Part shown: positions 8,506-17,500 of the stretch, one piece after another
Layout of the letters: each line of letters starts with the position of its first letter
Position numbering within the stretch: position 1 is the stretch's first letter
Source: Marivivens sp.
GTDB taxonomy: Bacteria; Pseudomonadota; Alphaproteobacteria; Rhodobacterales; Rhodobacteraceae
Length of the DNA stretch: 64,000 bases
NCBI GenBank assembly: GCA_024642115.1
Contig: JAHEBU010000004.1
Span: 1-64,000, forward strand
Direction of reading: 5' to 3'
Made by a program: the position numbers and the translations under genes
The notes under the pieces: model-generated
Database searches by the model: none
The model's input: only the letters and a program-made list of their open reading frames with translations
Told to the model about the DNA's origin: nothing

Positions 8506-8596
8506 GATAGCCCCTGTAACGTTTGATGCGGATCCGATTGCCACATGGACTGCGCAGAAAGCAACGTCATCGGGGCGCGCGCCCCACGTCGGCCGT

Positions 8597-9910
8597 TTAC
8601 AGCGCCCGGATCTTGAGCGTGGCAATGCGGTTTTCCTCTTTTTCCAGCACCTCGAACCGGAAGCCGTGGAAGGAGAATACCTGACCTTCGACCGGGATCA
8701 TCTGCGCCTCGTGGATGACCAATCCGGCAATGGTGTTCGCCTCGTCATCGGGCAGTTGCCAGTCATGCGCCCGGTTGAGGTCGCGGATCGTCATCGCCCC
8801 ATCGACGATAAAGGCGCCGTCATCGGTGGCCTCGATCTGATCCTCTTTGACCTCGTCGAATTCATCGGCAATTTCGCCGACGATTTCCTCAAGGATATCT
8901 TCGAGCGTGATGAGCCCCTGCAAGCCGCCGTATTCGTCCACCACCAGCGCAAAGTGGGTTTTCCGTTTCAGAAACTGCCGCATCTGGTCGTCAAGCGTGG
9001 TGGTTTCCGGCACGAAATAGGCGGGCATGGCGACGTCCATGATGTCGAATTTCGCCAGTGCCTTGTTGTCGATCCCACCGCCGCGCAGCAGTTTGTGCAT
9101 CGCCCGCAGCAGGTCCTTGGCGTGGATGACGCCAACGATGTTTTCAGGGTCTTCGCGGTAGAGTGGCAGCCGCGTGTGCGGGCTTTGCAGGCATTGCGCC
9201 AGAATATCCTGCGCAGGCAGGTTGGCGTCGATCATCTCGATCCCCGACCGGTGCAGCATGATTTCCTCGATGAACCGTTCGGACAGGTCCAATGCGCCAA
9301 GGATGCGGTCGCGGTCCTCTTTTTCCACGACGCCTTCGGAATGGCCCAGCGACAGGGCGCCCGCGATTTCCTCGCGCACGGCGAGGATGTTGGATTCAGG
9401 GTCGGCCCGGACGCCGAACAGGTAGAGCACACCGCGCACGAACCAGCGCACCGCCTCGACGATCGGCGAAAAGATCAGGATGACAAAGCGGATGGGTCGC
9501 GCCACCCGGGCCGCCACCGTTTCGGCGTTGGTGATGGCATAGGTTTTGGGCAGCACTTCTGCAAAGATGAGCACGAGCAGCGTCATGATGAGCGTGGCAA
9601 ATGCCACGCCGTTCTGCCCGAACACCCGCGTCAGCAGGGCCGTGGCCAGCGACGTGGCAAGGATATTGACCACGTTGTTGCCCAGCAGGACCGACCCGAT
9701 CAGCCGTTCGTTATCTTCTGTCACGTCCAGCGCCGTTTGAGCCCCCTTGGACCCCCGGTCGGCAAGGGACCGCAATTTGCCCCGCGACGCCGCCGTCAGC
9801 GCCGTTTCCGAGCCAGAGAAAAAGGCCGAAAAGGCCAGCATGAGAAGGATCGCCCCGGCAGTGATCCAGAAGGCGGCGTCCATCATCGATTCGGTCGGGG
9901 GGGTGTCCAT
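8597..9910 (-). CDS. CNNM/CorC-type hemolysin-family membrane protein
   Basis: A 437-residue inner-membrane protein of the DUF21-CBS-CorC family, related to magnesium/cobalt efflux proteins. Order: short N-terminus, a DUF21 membrane domain starting FWITAGAILLMLAFSAFFSGSE and with further segments around FATLIMTLLVLIFAEVLPK and FVILIFSPIVEAVRWFV, a CBS pair (MLHRSGIEMIDANLPAQDIL; KTHFALVVDEYGGLQGLITL), and a C-terminal CorC_HlyC domain. Transported ion is inferred from the family only. Located downstream of xerD on the same strand. Confidence 0.88.
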   Translation of the reverse strand: MDTPPTESMMDAAFWITAGAILLMLAFSAFFSGSETALTAASRGKLRSLADRGSKGAQTALDVTEDNERLIGSVLLGNNVVNILATSLATALLTRVFGQNGVAFATLIMTLLVLIFAEVLPKTYAITNAETVAARVARPIRFVILIFSPIVEAVRWFVRGVLYLFGVRADPESNILAVREEIAGALSLGHSEGVVEKEDRDRILGALDLSERFIEEIMLHRSGIEMIDANLPAQDILAQCLQSPHTRLPLYREDPENIVGVIHAKDLLRAMHKLLRGGGIDNKALAKFDIMDVAMPAYFVPETTTLDDQMRQFLKRKTHFALVVDEYGGLQGLITLEDILEEIVGEIADEFDEVKEDQIEATDDGAFIVDGAMTIRDLNRAHDWQLPDDEANTIAGLVIHEAQMIPVEGQVFSFHGFRFEVLEKEENRIATLKIRAL

Positions 9911-9961
9911 CGGGGTCTTTCGGTTAGCGATGCCTTGTTATGGGCATGGGCTGGTCGTGCT

Positions 9962-10909
9962 TCAAGAGTGGCCCCGCCCTTTGGACAGCGGGTGATGCGT
10001 GAGCACCAGATCGCGCAGCCGTTCTTCGAGCACATGCGTGTAGATTTCGGTCGTGCCGACGTCGGCGTGCCCCAGCATCGTCTGGATCGACCGCAGGTCC
10101 GCACCATGCGCCAGCAGATGCGTGGCAAAGGCGTGCCGGATGGTGTGGGGTGTTACCGTGGTGGGGGAGATGCCGGCGGCCACCGCCAGTTCCTTGATCA
10201 GCGTAAAGAACCGGTGCCGGGTCAGGTGTCCTGCCGTCCCGCGCGACGGAAACAGGAATTTGGACGCCGGTTGTCCCTTGGCTTTGGCGGCGGCCTCGGC
10301 CGCGTCCCGTGCGGCCAGCCAGTCTTTTAATGCGGCCCGCGCCGGGGGGGACAGCGGCACCATCCGTTCCTTGCCCCCCTTGCCCTGAACCAGCAGCAGA
10401 CGGGGATCGCCCCGCGCTGCTGACACCGGCAGGCTGACCAGTTCGGTCACCCGCATCCCCGTCGCATAGAGCAGTTCCATCAGACAGGTGTTGCGCGTCG
10501 CGTCCCGCCCCGGCGTGCGGGCGGCGGTCAGCAGCCGCCCGACCTCGTCCTCGCCCAGCGTCTTGGGCAGTCGCTGGTCCTTGCCGGGGCCGCGCAGCCG
10601 GATCGACGGGTTATCGGTGCGCCAGTCCTCTTCGACCGCGAACCGGTAGAGTTGCCGGATGGCGGACAGGCGGCGGGCGCGGGTGGATTTGGCGAGCCCC
10701 TGTGCCTCGCAGTCGATCAGGTAGGATTCGATATGATCTTGGGTCGCGGTGGCAAAGTGCAGGCCGCGCCGCGCCAGCCAGTCCGCGAAATCGGCAAGAT
10801 CGCGGGCGTAGGCCAGTTGGGTGTTGGTGGCGGCCCCCAGTTCGGCTGCCTGCGCCTCGATAAAGCCTTGGGTCCAGTGGCCCATCGGGCGGCTGGCCGC
10901 GTCGGTCAT
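9962..10909 (-). CDS. xerD: Tyrosine site-specific recombinase XerD
   Basis: A 315-residue tyrosine recombinase that with XerC resolves chromosome dimers at dif. The N-terminal SAM-like core-binding domain (EAQAAELGAATNTQLAYARD) is followed by the catalytic domain with its first Arg in ATGMRVTEL, Lys in GKGGKERMVPL, HTIRHAFATHLLAHGADL (His-x-x-Arg), LGHADVGTTEIYTHV (His and the nucleophilic Tyr). Its start overlaps the stop of the upstream gene by four bases (ATGA). XerD rather than XerC is favoured by the C-terminal sequence but not proven. Confidence 0.88.
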   Translation of the reverse strand: MTDAASRPMGHWTQGFIEAQAAELGAATNTQLAYARDLADFADWLARRGLHFATATQDHIESYLIDCEAQGLAKSTRARRLSAIRQLYRFAVEEDWRTDNPSIRLRGPGKDQRLPKTLGEDEVGRLLTAARTPGRDATRNTCLMELLYATGMRVTELVSLPVSAARGDPRLLLVQGKGGKERMVPLSPPARAALKDWLAARDAAEAAAKAKGQPASKFLFPSRGTAGHLTRHRFFTLIKELAVAAGISPTTVTPHTIRHAFATHLLAHGADLRSIQTMLGHADVGTTEIYTHVLEERLRDLVLTHHPLSKGRGHS

Positions 10910-12471
10910 GGGGTTCGGTCCAGGATCAGGACCTGCAACGCGGCCTGACGCGCCTGATCCTCGAGCCCGACAGCACGCAAAAGCGCCAGCGCATCGGTGA
11001 TCTCGGCGGGGTCGCCCGACATGCCGTCGCCAAAGAGCGCGATAGCCCGCAGGATCGATTCGCCCAGCTTGCCCGCCTGAACCTCGGCGGTGAGTTCAGT
11101 AGGCGGCGCGGCCCCCGCAAAGGCTGCGACCACGGCGGCTGTGGTGGCGTCGGTCTGCGGCGCAAGGCCGGTCACGTCGCCCTTGGCAATGGCTTGCCAA
11201 AGCCGGTCCTGATCGGTGACAGGGGTCCAGGCCTGGGCCGCGGCCTCGTACTCGGGGGACAACAGCGCGATGCGATAGGCCAGTGCTGCGGCGGGTCCTT
11301 GCAGGGGCAGAGCGCGCAGTTGTTCGGCGTAGAGCCTGGCAAAGGGAACCTCGGCCCGGATCTGTTGCATGGCAGACCATGCGGCGGGCAGAGCGGATGC
11401 CGCTGTGGTGGCATCCTGTGCTGTCACGGCCTTGTCCAGCGCCTGGATCGCCTTGACCCGGTCCCAGACCCCGCCAGACGCGGCGGGCGTGCGGGCGGTA
11501 TAAAGCGCCTGAAGCACGTTTTCGGAAATGGCCCCATTTCGCGCCAGCCTCTCGGCCGCCTCCAGTTGGCCCTTCCACCCGGTGGTGTCGCGCAGGTCGG
11601 CATTGGCAAAGGCGCGGGGAAGGCCGGCGGTAGACAGCCCTTCGCCAATCGCTTCGCGCAGGCGGAACACCAGCGGGCTGACGCGGGTCGGCGGGGGCAG
11701 GGGGGCTTCGCCTTCGTACAGATCAGGGTCGAGGAAGCGGGACAACAGGGCGTCGTCCTCTTCGGATATGTCGCCTAACGCACGACCCGTATTGAGGATC
11801 AGCGCCGCCGCCTGCCAGTCCCCTCCGCGCGCCAGACAAAAGATGCGGGCGGCGTAGGTCGGGGCGAGTTCGGTGTTCTGGCGCAACACGGCACAGGCCG
11901 AATCCTCGGTCCCGGACAGAAGGGCGATGTCGAACCAGCGGCGGAACAGGTCGGGGGTGTCGGGGCTTGCGGCCTCGATCAGGGACTGGGCGGGTTCGAT
12001 GGCCCCCAGATCCAGCAATTTGTCGACCCGGGCGAGGAACAGCGGCCCCTGCGGACTGGCGGCCATCGGCGGATCAGCCTCGGCCAGTGTCAGGGTGCGC
12101 AGCAGGTCCTGAAGCGCGGGCAGGGTTTCCACCCGTTCGGCGGCCAGAAGGGTGGCAAGGGTCGATTCGTCACTGGCCGACCAGAGCGTGCGCGGCAGAC
12201 CAGTGACGGACGAGGGCAAAAGCCCGATGGCGTCCGGGCTATTGCTGTCCAGCGAGGTCACGGTGATCGACGGGCTGTCGGCGCTGCCTGCGACGGGGGG
12301 TTCGTCCTTGGGCGGGGGGCTAAGCGGCATGGCGGCGCTGGTGGGAATCTGGACTGACTGGCTGAGCCAGTCGATGGCCGACATCGGGGCCCTGCCCGCA
12401 TCGGTCTGCTGGCCAAGACTAGGCCCTGCCGCAAACAGGCAGATCAGAACCAATGCACCGCGTCCGTTCAT
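10906..12471 (-). CDS. Secreted hypothetical protein, helical repeats
   Basis: A 521-residue exported protein with Sec signal MNGRGALVLICLFAAGPSLGQ. No catalytic motif is visible. A Pro/Ser-rich linker (residues about 40-85) precedes a largely alpha-helical, Ala/Leu-rich body (LPALQDLLRTL, FLARVDKLLDLG, AACAVL-like segments) that looks like TPR or related solenoid repeats. It lies between a 50-residue membrane protein and xerD, with a four-base overlap to xerD, so it is co-transcribed with xerD. Function unknown; I infer a periplasmic scaffold-like role only from its signal and helical make-up. Confidence 0.7.
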   Translation of the reverse strand: MNGRGALVLICLFAAGPSLGQQTDAGRAPMSAIDWLSQSVQIPTSAAMPLSPPPKDEPPVAGSADSPSITVTSLDSNSPDAIGLLPSSVTGLPRTLWSASDESTLATLLAAERVETLPALQDLLRTLTLAEADPPMAASPQGPLFLARVDKLLDLGAIEPAQSLIEAASPDTPDLFRRWFDIALLSGTEDSACAVLRQNTELAPTYAARIFCLARGGDWQAAALILNTGRALGDISEEDDALLSRFLDPDLYEGEAPLPPPTRVSPLVFRLREAIGEGLSTAGLPRAFANADLRDTTGWKGQLEAAERLARNGAISENVLQALYTARTPAASGGVWDRVKAIQALDKAVTAQDATTAASALPAAWSAMQQIRAEVPFARLYAEQLRALPLQGPAAALAYRIALLSPEYEAAAQAWTPVTDQDRLWQAIAKGDVTGLAPQTDATTAAVVAAFAGAAPPTELTAEVQAGKLGESILRAIALFGDGMSGDPAEITDALALLRAVGLEDQARQAALQVLILDRTP

Positions 12472-12472
12472 C

Positions 12473-12625
12473 CTACTGGGTACCCAAAGTCACATCTTGC
12501 GTCACCGTCCGGCTGGGCGGCGCGAAATCATCCGGGAAAAACACCGGTCCGACATAGGCATAGGCCACAAGCCCAAGCCCTGCCAATACCGCAAGCACCA
12601 AAAGTGCCTTGATCAGTCGCCACAT
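12473..12625 (-). CDS. Small single-span membrane protein (50 aa)
   Basis: MWRLIKALLVLAVLAGLGL begins with a short positive stretch and one hydrophobic helix (residues 4-25), followed by a Pro-rich tail ending DVTLGTQ. The start at 12625 was chosen for the compact N-in membrane protein it gives; a GTG at 12718 would add 31 unrelated residues. It ends one base before the next gene starts, so it leads the operon with the helical-repeat protein and xerD. No family recognised. Confidence 0.65.
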   Translation of the reverse strand: MWRLIKALLVLAVLAGLGLVAYAYVGPVFFPDDFAPPSRTVTQDVTLGTQ

Positions 12626-12783
12626 TGTCCTTGCCTCGTCGTTCTTTTGTCCGGACCCTGTGGCCGGAGGCTTTGCACCCTTGGCGCGGTTTATATATGG
12701 CCTTTTCGGCAAGATCACGCCATTCAGGGCAATAATTCCGAACTAAGCGGTTGCTGGCTGAAACTGTGGATCAATATAGCGTC

Positions 12784-13380
12784 ATGACCCCCCGTTCACA
12801 AAGCGAAAGCGATCCCGCCCACCACCCCGATCCGCAGGTGCGTCTGCGCCGGACGGTGGTTCTGGTGGGGATGATGGGATCGGGCAAGACGGCCGTGGGT
12901 CGCGCGTTGTCGCACCGGCTGGGGGTTCCGTTCCGGGATTCCGATGCCGCCATCGAGGAAGCCGCCCAGGCGACCATCGCTGAAATCTTTGCCCGCGATG
13001 GCGAGCCGTTTTTTCGCAACCGTGAGGCCGAGGTGATCGGTCGGCTGTTGTCAGGCCCGCCGTGCGTGCTTTCGACTGGCGGCGGCGCCTTTCTGTCGGA
13101 GCGTAATCGCGACGCCATCGCTGCCCGAGGCGTTGCTGTCTGGCTGGATGCGACCGAGGACCTGCTGTGGGAACGGGTCCGCCACAAGGAGACCCGCCCG
13201 CTGCTTCGCACCGCCAATCCGCGCCACACCCTGCGCGATCTGTTTGCGGCGCGCGGCCCGGTCTATGCCCTTGCCCGGTTGCGCGTTCTCGTCCAGCCGG
13301 AGTGGTCGATTGATGACACCACGGCCCAAGTGATCGAGGTCTTGCGCGCCCATCCCGACATTCTGGAGGATCTGCGATGA
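12784..13380 (+). CDS. aroK: Shikimate kinase
   Basis: Phosphorylates shikimate at the 3-hydroxyl in chorismate synthesis. Walker A is VGMMGSGKTAVGRAL; other family motifs are FRDSDAAIEEAA (shikimate-binding Asp), EPFFRNREAEVI, STGGGAFLSE and the lid Arg in RHKETRPLLRTA. The ATG at 12784 leaves a short extra N-terminus; an in-frame ATG at 12751 is also possible. 198 residues, usual for the family. The stop overlaps the aroB start, giving an aroK-aroB operon as in most proteobacteria. Confidence 0.95.
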   Translation: MTPRSQSESDPAHHPDPQVRLRRTVVLVGMMGSGKTAVGRALSHRLGVPFRDSDAAIEEAAQATIAEIFARDGEPFFRNREAEVIGRLLSGPPCVLSTGGGAFLSERNRDAIAARGVAVWLDATEDLLWERVRHKETRPLLRTANPRHTLRDLFAARGPVYALARLRVLVQPEWSIDDTTAQVIEVLRAHPDILEDLR

Positions 13381-14492
13381 TGCGCGAAGCGGTGGCCGTC
13401 GATCTGCCAGGACGGGAATACCGGATCGAGATCGGCCCTGGCCTGTTGGCCGAAGCGGGCGCGCATCTGGGCCCGCTGCTGCGTCGCCGCCGGGTGGCCA
13501 TTGTCACCGATGCCAATGTCGCCGCGCTGCATCTGGAGCCGTTGCGGGCGGGCCTGAGTGCGTCTGGTATCGTCTCGGAGGCGCTGATCCTGCCCCCCGG
13601 CGAGGCCACCAAGGGATGGGAGCAGTTTTCCCGCACCGTCGAATGGCTGCTGGACCAGCGGGTGGAACGCGGCGATCTGGTCGTGGCCTTTGGCGGTGGG
13701 GTGATTGGCGATCTGGTCGGCTTTGCCGCCGCCGTGGTCCGCCGGGGCGTTCGGTTCGTGCAGATCCCGACCAGCCTGTTGGCCCAGGTGGACAGTTCCG
13801 TGGGTGGCAAGACCGGGATCAACACCCCGCAGGGCAAGAACCTAGTGGGTGCCTTTCATCAGCCGGTGCTGGTGCTGGCCGATACGGCCCTGCTCGATAC
13901 GTTGCCCCCCCGAGATTTTCTGGCGGGCTATGGCGAGGTGGTGAAATACGGGTTGCTGGGGGACGCCGCGTTCTTTGACTGGCTCGAAGCCGAGGGGCCG
14001 GCGATGGCTGCGGGCGACAGTGCCGCCCGGGTTCGCGCGGTGACCCGGTCCTGCCAGATGAAGTCCGAGATCGTCATGCGGGACGAGACAGAACAGGGCG
14101 ACCGGGCCCTTCTCAACCTCGGCCACACGTTCTGTCACGCGCTGGAGGCGGCCACCGGCTATTCCGACCGTCTGCTGCACGGCGAAGGGGTGGCCATCGG
14201 CTGTGCGCTAGCCTTTGAACTGTCCGCACGGCTGGGCCTGTGTGCGCAAGAGGACCCCAGCCGCGTCCGCGCCCATCTGGCCGCAATGGGGCTGAAAGTC
14301 GATCTGGCCGATATCCCCGGCGACCTGCCGGGGGCCGAGGATCTGCTGTATCTGATGGGCCAGGACAAAAAGGTGGTCGACGGCACCTTGCGGTTCATTC
14401 TGGCCCGCGGGATCGGGCAGGCCTTTGTCACGTCAGACGTGCCGCGGGATGCGGTTCTTTCCCTGCTGCGGGATGCCTTGCGCCAAGGGTGA
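13377..14492 (+). CDS. aroB: 3-dehydroquinate synthase
   Basis: Second step of the shikimate pathway: converts DAHP to 3-dehydroquinate, using NAD and a divalent metal. Motifs include GGGVIGDLVGFAAAVVRRG (NAD binding), PTSLLAQVDSSVGGKTGIN, YGEVVKYGLL and the metal ligands in NLGHTFCHALE and LLHGEGVAIG. 371 residues, full length. Starts inside the aroK stop (ATGATG at 13377), so translation is coupled. Only 35 nt separate its end from the convergent RTX gene. Confidence 0.96.
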   Translation: MMREAVAVDLPGREYRIEIGPGLLAEAGAHLGPLLRRRRVAIVTDANVAALHLEPLRAGLSASGIVSEALILPPGEATKGWEQFSRTVEWLLDQRVERGDLVVAFGGGVIGDLVGFAAAVVRRGVRFVQIPTSLLAQVDSSVGGKTGINTPQGKNLVGAFHQPVLVLADTALLDTLPPRDFLAGYGEVVKYGLLGDAAFFDWLEAEGPAMAAGDSAARVRAVTRSCQMKSEIVMRDETEQGDRALLNLGHTFCHALEAATGYSDRLLHGEGVAIGCALAFELSARLGLCAQEDPSRVRAHLAAMGLKVDLADIPGDLPGAEDLLYLMGQDKKVVDGTLRFILARGIGQAFVTSDVPRDAVLSLLRDALRQG

Positions 14493-14527
14493 TCGGGCAG
14501 GGGGCGTTTGGCGCGCCGGGCCTTTCC

Positions 14528-17500
14528 TCAAAAATCGGGTGTAAAGAGGATCGTCACCTCGCGCCCGTCATCAAACATCGTGGTCCGCGAAATCCGCTGC
14601 CCCAAGGCGTCGAAATCATCGAGGTAGCTGGTCCAGGCATAGATATTTTGCGTATCCGTCACTTCGATCTGTGACGTCACTCCATCGACAAAGATCACAT
14701 CGCGGAACAGCCCGTTGTCATACAGGGTCTCGCGATGAGCGAGAACACCGCTCGCGTCATATTCGTCATGGATCGTGGTCCAGACAAACACATCGCTCAG
14801 GTCCGACGACAGAACTTCGGTGCGATGTCCATCGACAAAGGAGGTCTGGACGCGCTTGCCGCTGTCGTAAAGCTCATCGCGAGATGTGATCTGACCAGAG
14901 GGATCAAAGAGGGTGGTGCGGGACGCCCAGCCATAGGCATCGGCGGTGTCGGTCTGAACGACCATCGACACGCTGCCATCGGAATAGGTCACATCGCTGT
15001 GCCGACCGTCGTCAAAGATGACCGCCCGGTTGGTTATTGTGCCGGTCGAATCGAACAGGGTCGTCTGGCTGGTCCAAGCGGCCACATCATCGACGTCGGT
15101 CAGGGTGCGCACCGACCTGATCCCGTCCACGAATGCCGTCTGATCAAGCCGGCCGTCGTCGAAGATCTGCTGCTGGAACACAATCACTCCGGAGGAATCA
15201 TTGAGCGTTTCGATGGTATCCCAGCCATACCGATCGGCCGCATCTGTCATAAGGGTCCAGCTGCGCTGGCCCTCGGAATAGGCGATATCCGACTCGCGCC
15301 CATCGTCAAAGACGAAGCTGCGCAAGGCAAGTTGACCCTGCGGATCAAAACTGTCGGTTCGGGTATCCCAGCCCGCCGTACCGGCCGTATCGGAATAGCT
15401 GACCAGTGTCAGAGTCGAGGTAAAGACCCCGCCGACCAGCACACCGTCCAGGAACCTGAGGGTTTCGATACCCGTCAGTTGGTCGATGCCCGGGTCCACC
15501 AACCGGTGCGCCTCGATGGAAAATGCGCCTGTGCCCTGATTGGTGACAAGATAGTCCTCATAACGTGCGACAAAGATGGCCTCATCTTGACCTAGACCGC
15601 CGCTGAGCGTGTCGTTGCCCGCGCCGCCGGTCAGGCTGTCATCGCCGTCGCCGCCATACAACGCATCGTTGCCAGCCCCGCCCGACAGGCGGTCGTTCAA
15701 GGCGCCGCCCCGCAGCTCGTCATTGCCACTGCCCGTGGTGATGTCCCAGATCTCGATGCCGCTGAAATACATCGCAGTGCCGGTCCCGTTCGGCCCGAGG
15801 TAAGTGTAATAGTAACTGCCATTGTGGTAGGTCACATTGCGAACCGACTGCGACCAGTCGAGGATGAGCGTGTCGGTGCCAGTGCCGCCGAGGAAGGTGT
15901 TGTTGGTGATGCTGAGCGTGTCGATGGCAAAGACGTCATCGCCCGCACCGCCGTTGATCGAAGAAGCCCCGGCAGCCACGCCGCGCAGGTCGAACAGGTC
16001 GTTGCCTGAACCCGAGGTCAAAAGGATCCGCTCGATCCCCTCCCACGCGATTTCGAACGCTGTGCCTGCGTTGGTCACAACCGGCCCTGCCTGCGTTTCG
16101 GACAGCACCAGCCGGAAGTCGAGGTCGGACACATTGCCTGCCGCGTCCGTCAGCGAGGCGACCACCGTATCCGCCCCAGCCCCCGCATAAAGCGTCCCGC
16201 CGCCGCCGCCCGAGTAGAGATAGTCATCGCCAGCCCCTGCAATCAGCCGGTCATTGAGCGCACCGCCCCGCAACTCGTCATTGCCGCTGCCGGTGGTGAT
16301 GTCCCAGATTTCGATGCCGCTGAAGTTCATCGCGGTGCCGGTCCCGTTCGGCCCGAGGAAGGTGTAGTAATAGCTGCCGTTATTATAGGTCACATTGCGA
16401 GCCGACTGCGACCAGTCGAGGATGAGCGTGTCGGTGCCAGTGCCGCCGAGGAAGGTGTTGTTGGTGATGCTGAGCGTGTCGATGGCAAAGACGTCATCGC
16501 CCGCACCGCCGTTGATCGAAGAAGCCCCGGCAGCCACGCCGCGCAGGTCGAACAGGTCGTTGCCTGAACCCGAGGTCAAAAGGATCCGCTCGATCCCCTC
16601 CCACGCGATTTCGAACGCTGTGCCTGCGTTGGTCACAACCGGCCCTGCCTGCGTTTCGGACAGCACCAGCCGGAAGTCGAGGTCGGACACATTGCCTGCC
16701 GCGTCCGTCAGCGAGGCGACCACCGTATCCGCCCCAGCCCCCGCATAAAGCGTCCCGCCGCCGCCGCCCGAGTAGAGATAGTCATCGCCAGCCCCTGCAA
16801 TCAGCCGGTCATTGAGCGCACCGCCCCGCAACTCGTCATTGCCGCTGCCGGTGGTGATGTCCCAGATTTCGATGCCGCTGAAGTTCATCGCGGTGCCGGT
16901 CCCGTTCGGCCCGAGATAGGTGTAATAGTAGGACCCATAGTAGCCGACCGTGTTGACCGACTGCGACCAGTCGAGGATCAGCGTGTCGGTGCCAGCGCCG
17001 CCGATAAAGGTGTTGTCATTCAAGGTGTTGTAATCAATTGCAAAGAAGTCGTCGCCGCCGCCAGTGATCACGGTCGAATAAGACGCCACGACCCCTCGCA
17101 GGTCGATATAATGGTCGCCGGTGCCGCCGGTCAGAAGGATCCGCTCGATCCCCTCCCACGCGATTTCGAACGCTGTGCCTGCGTTGGTCACAACTGGGCC
17201 GGTCTGCGTCTCGGACAGGACCAGCCTGAAGTCGAGGTCGGACACATTGCCCGCCGCGTCCGTCAGCGAGGCGACCACCGTATCCGCCCCGTCGCCTGCA
17301 TAAAGCGTGCCCCCACCGCCGCCCGAATACAGGTAATCGTTCCCTGCGCCTGCAATCAGCCGGTCATTGAGAGCCCCGCCCCGCAACTCGTCATTGCCGC
17401 TGCCGGTGGTGATGTCCCAGATTTCGATGCCGCTGAAGTTCATCGCCGTGCCGGTCCCGTTCGGCCCGAGGTAGGTGTAATAGTAGGACCCATAGTAGCC

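Noticed and set aside
8498-10330. 610-codon plus-strand frame
   Set aside because: It lies antisense to the CNNM gene and xerD; its composition (Arg/His/Gln/Pro-rich) is that of a high-GC shadow frame and no domain is visible.
14493-14527. Possible terminator between aroB and the RTX gene
   Set aside because: Only 35 nt with imperfect GC pairing and no T-run; not enough to call.
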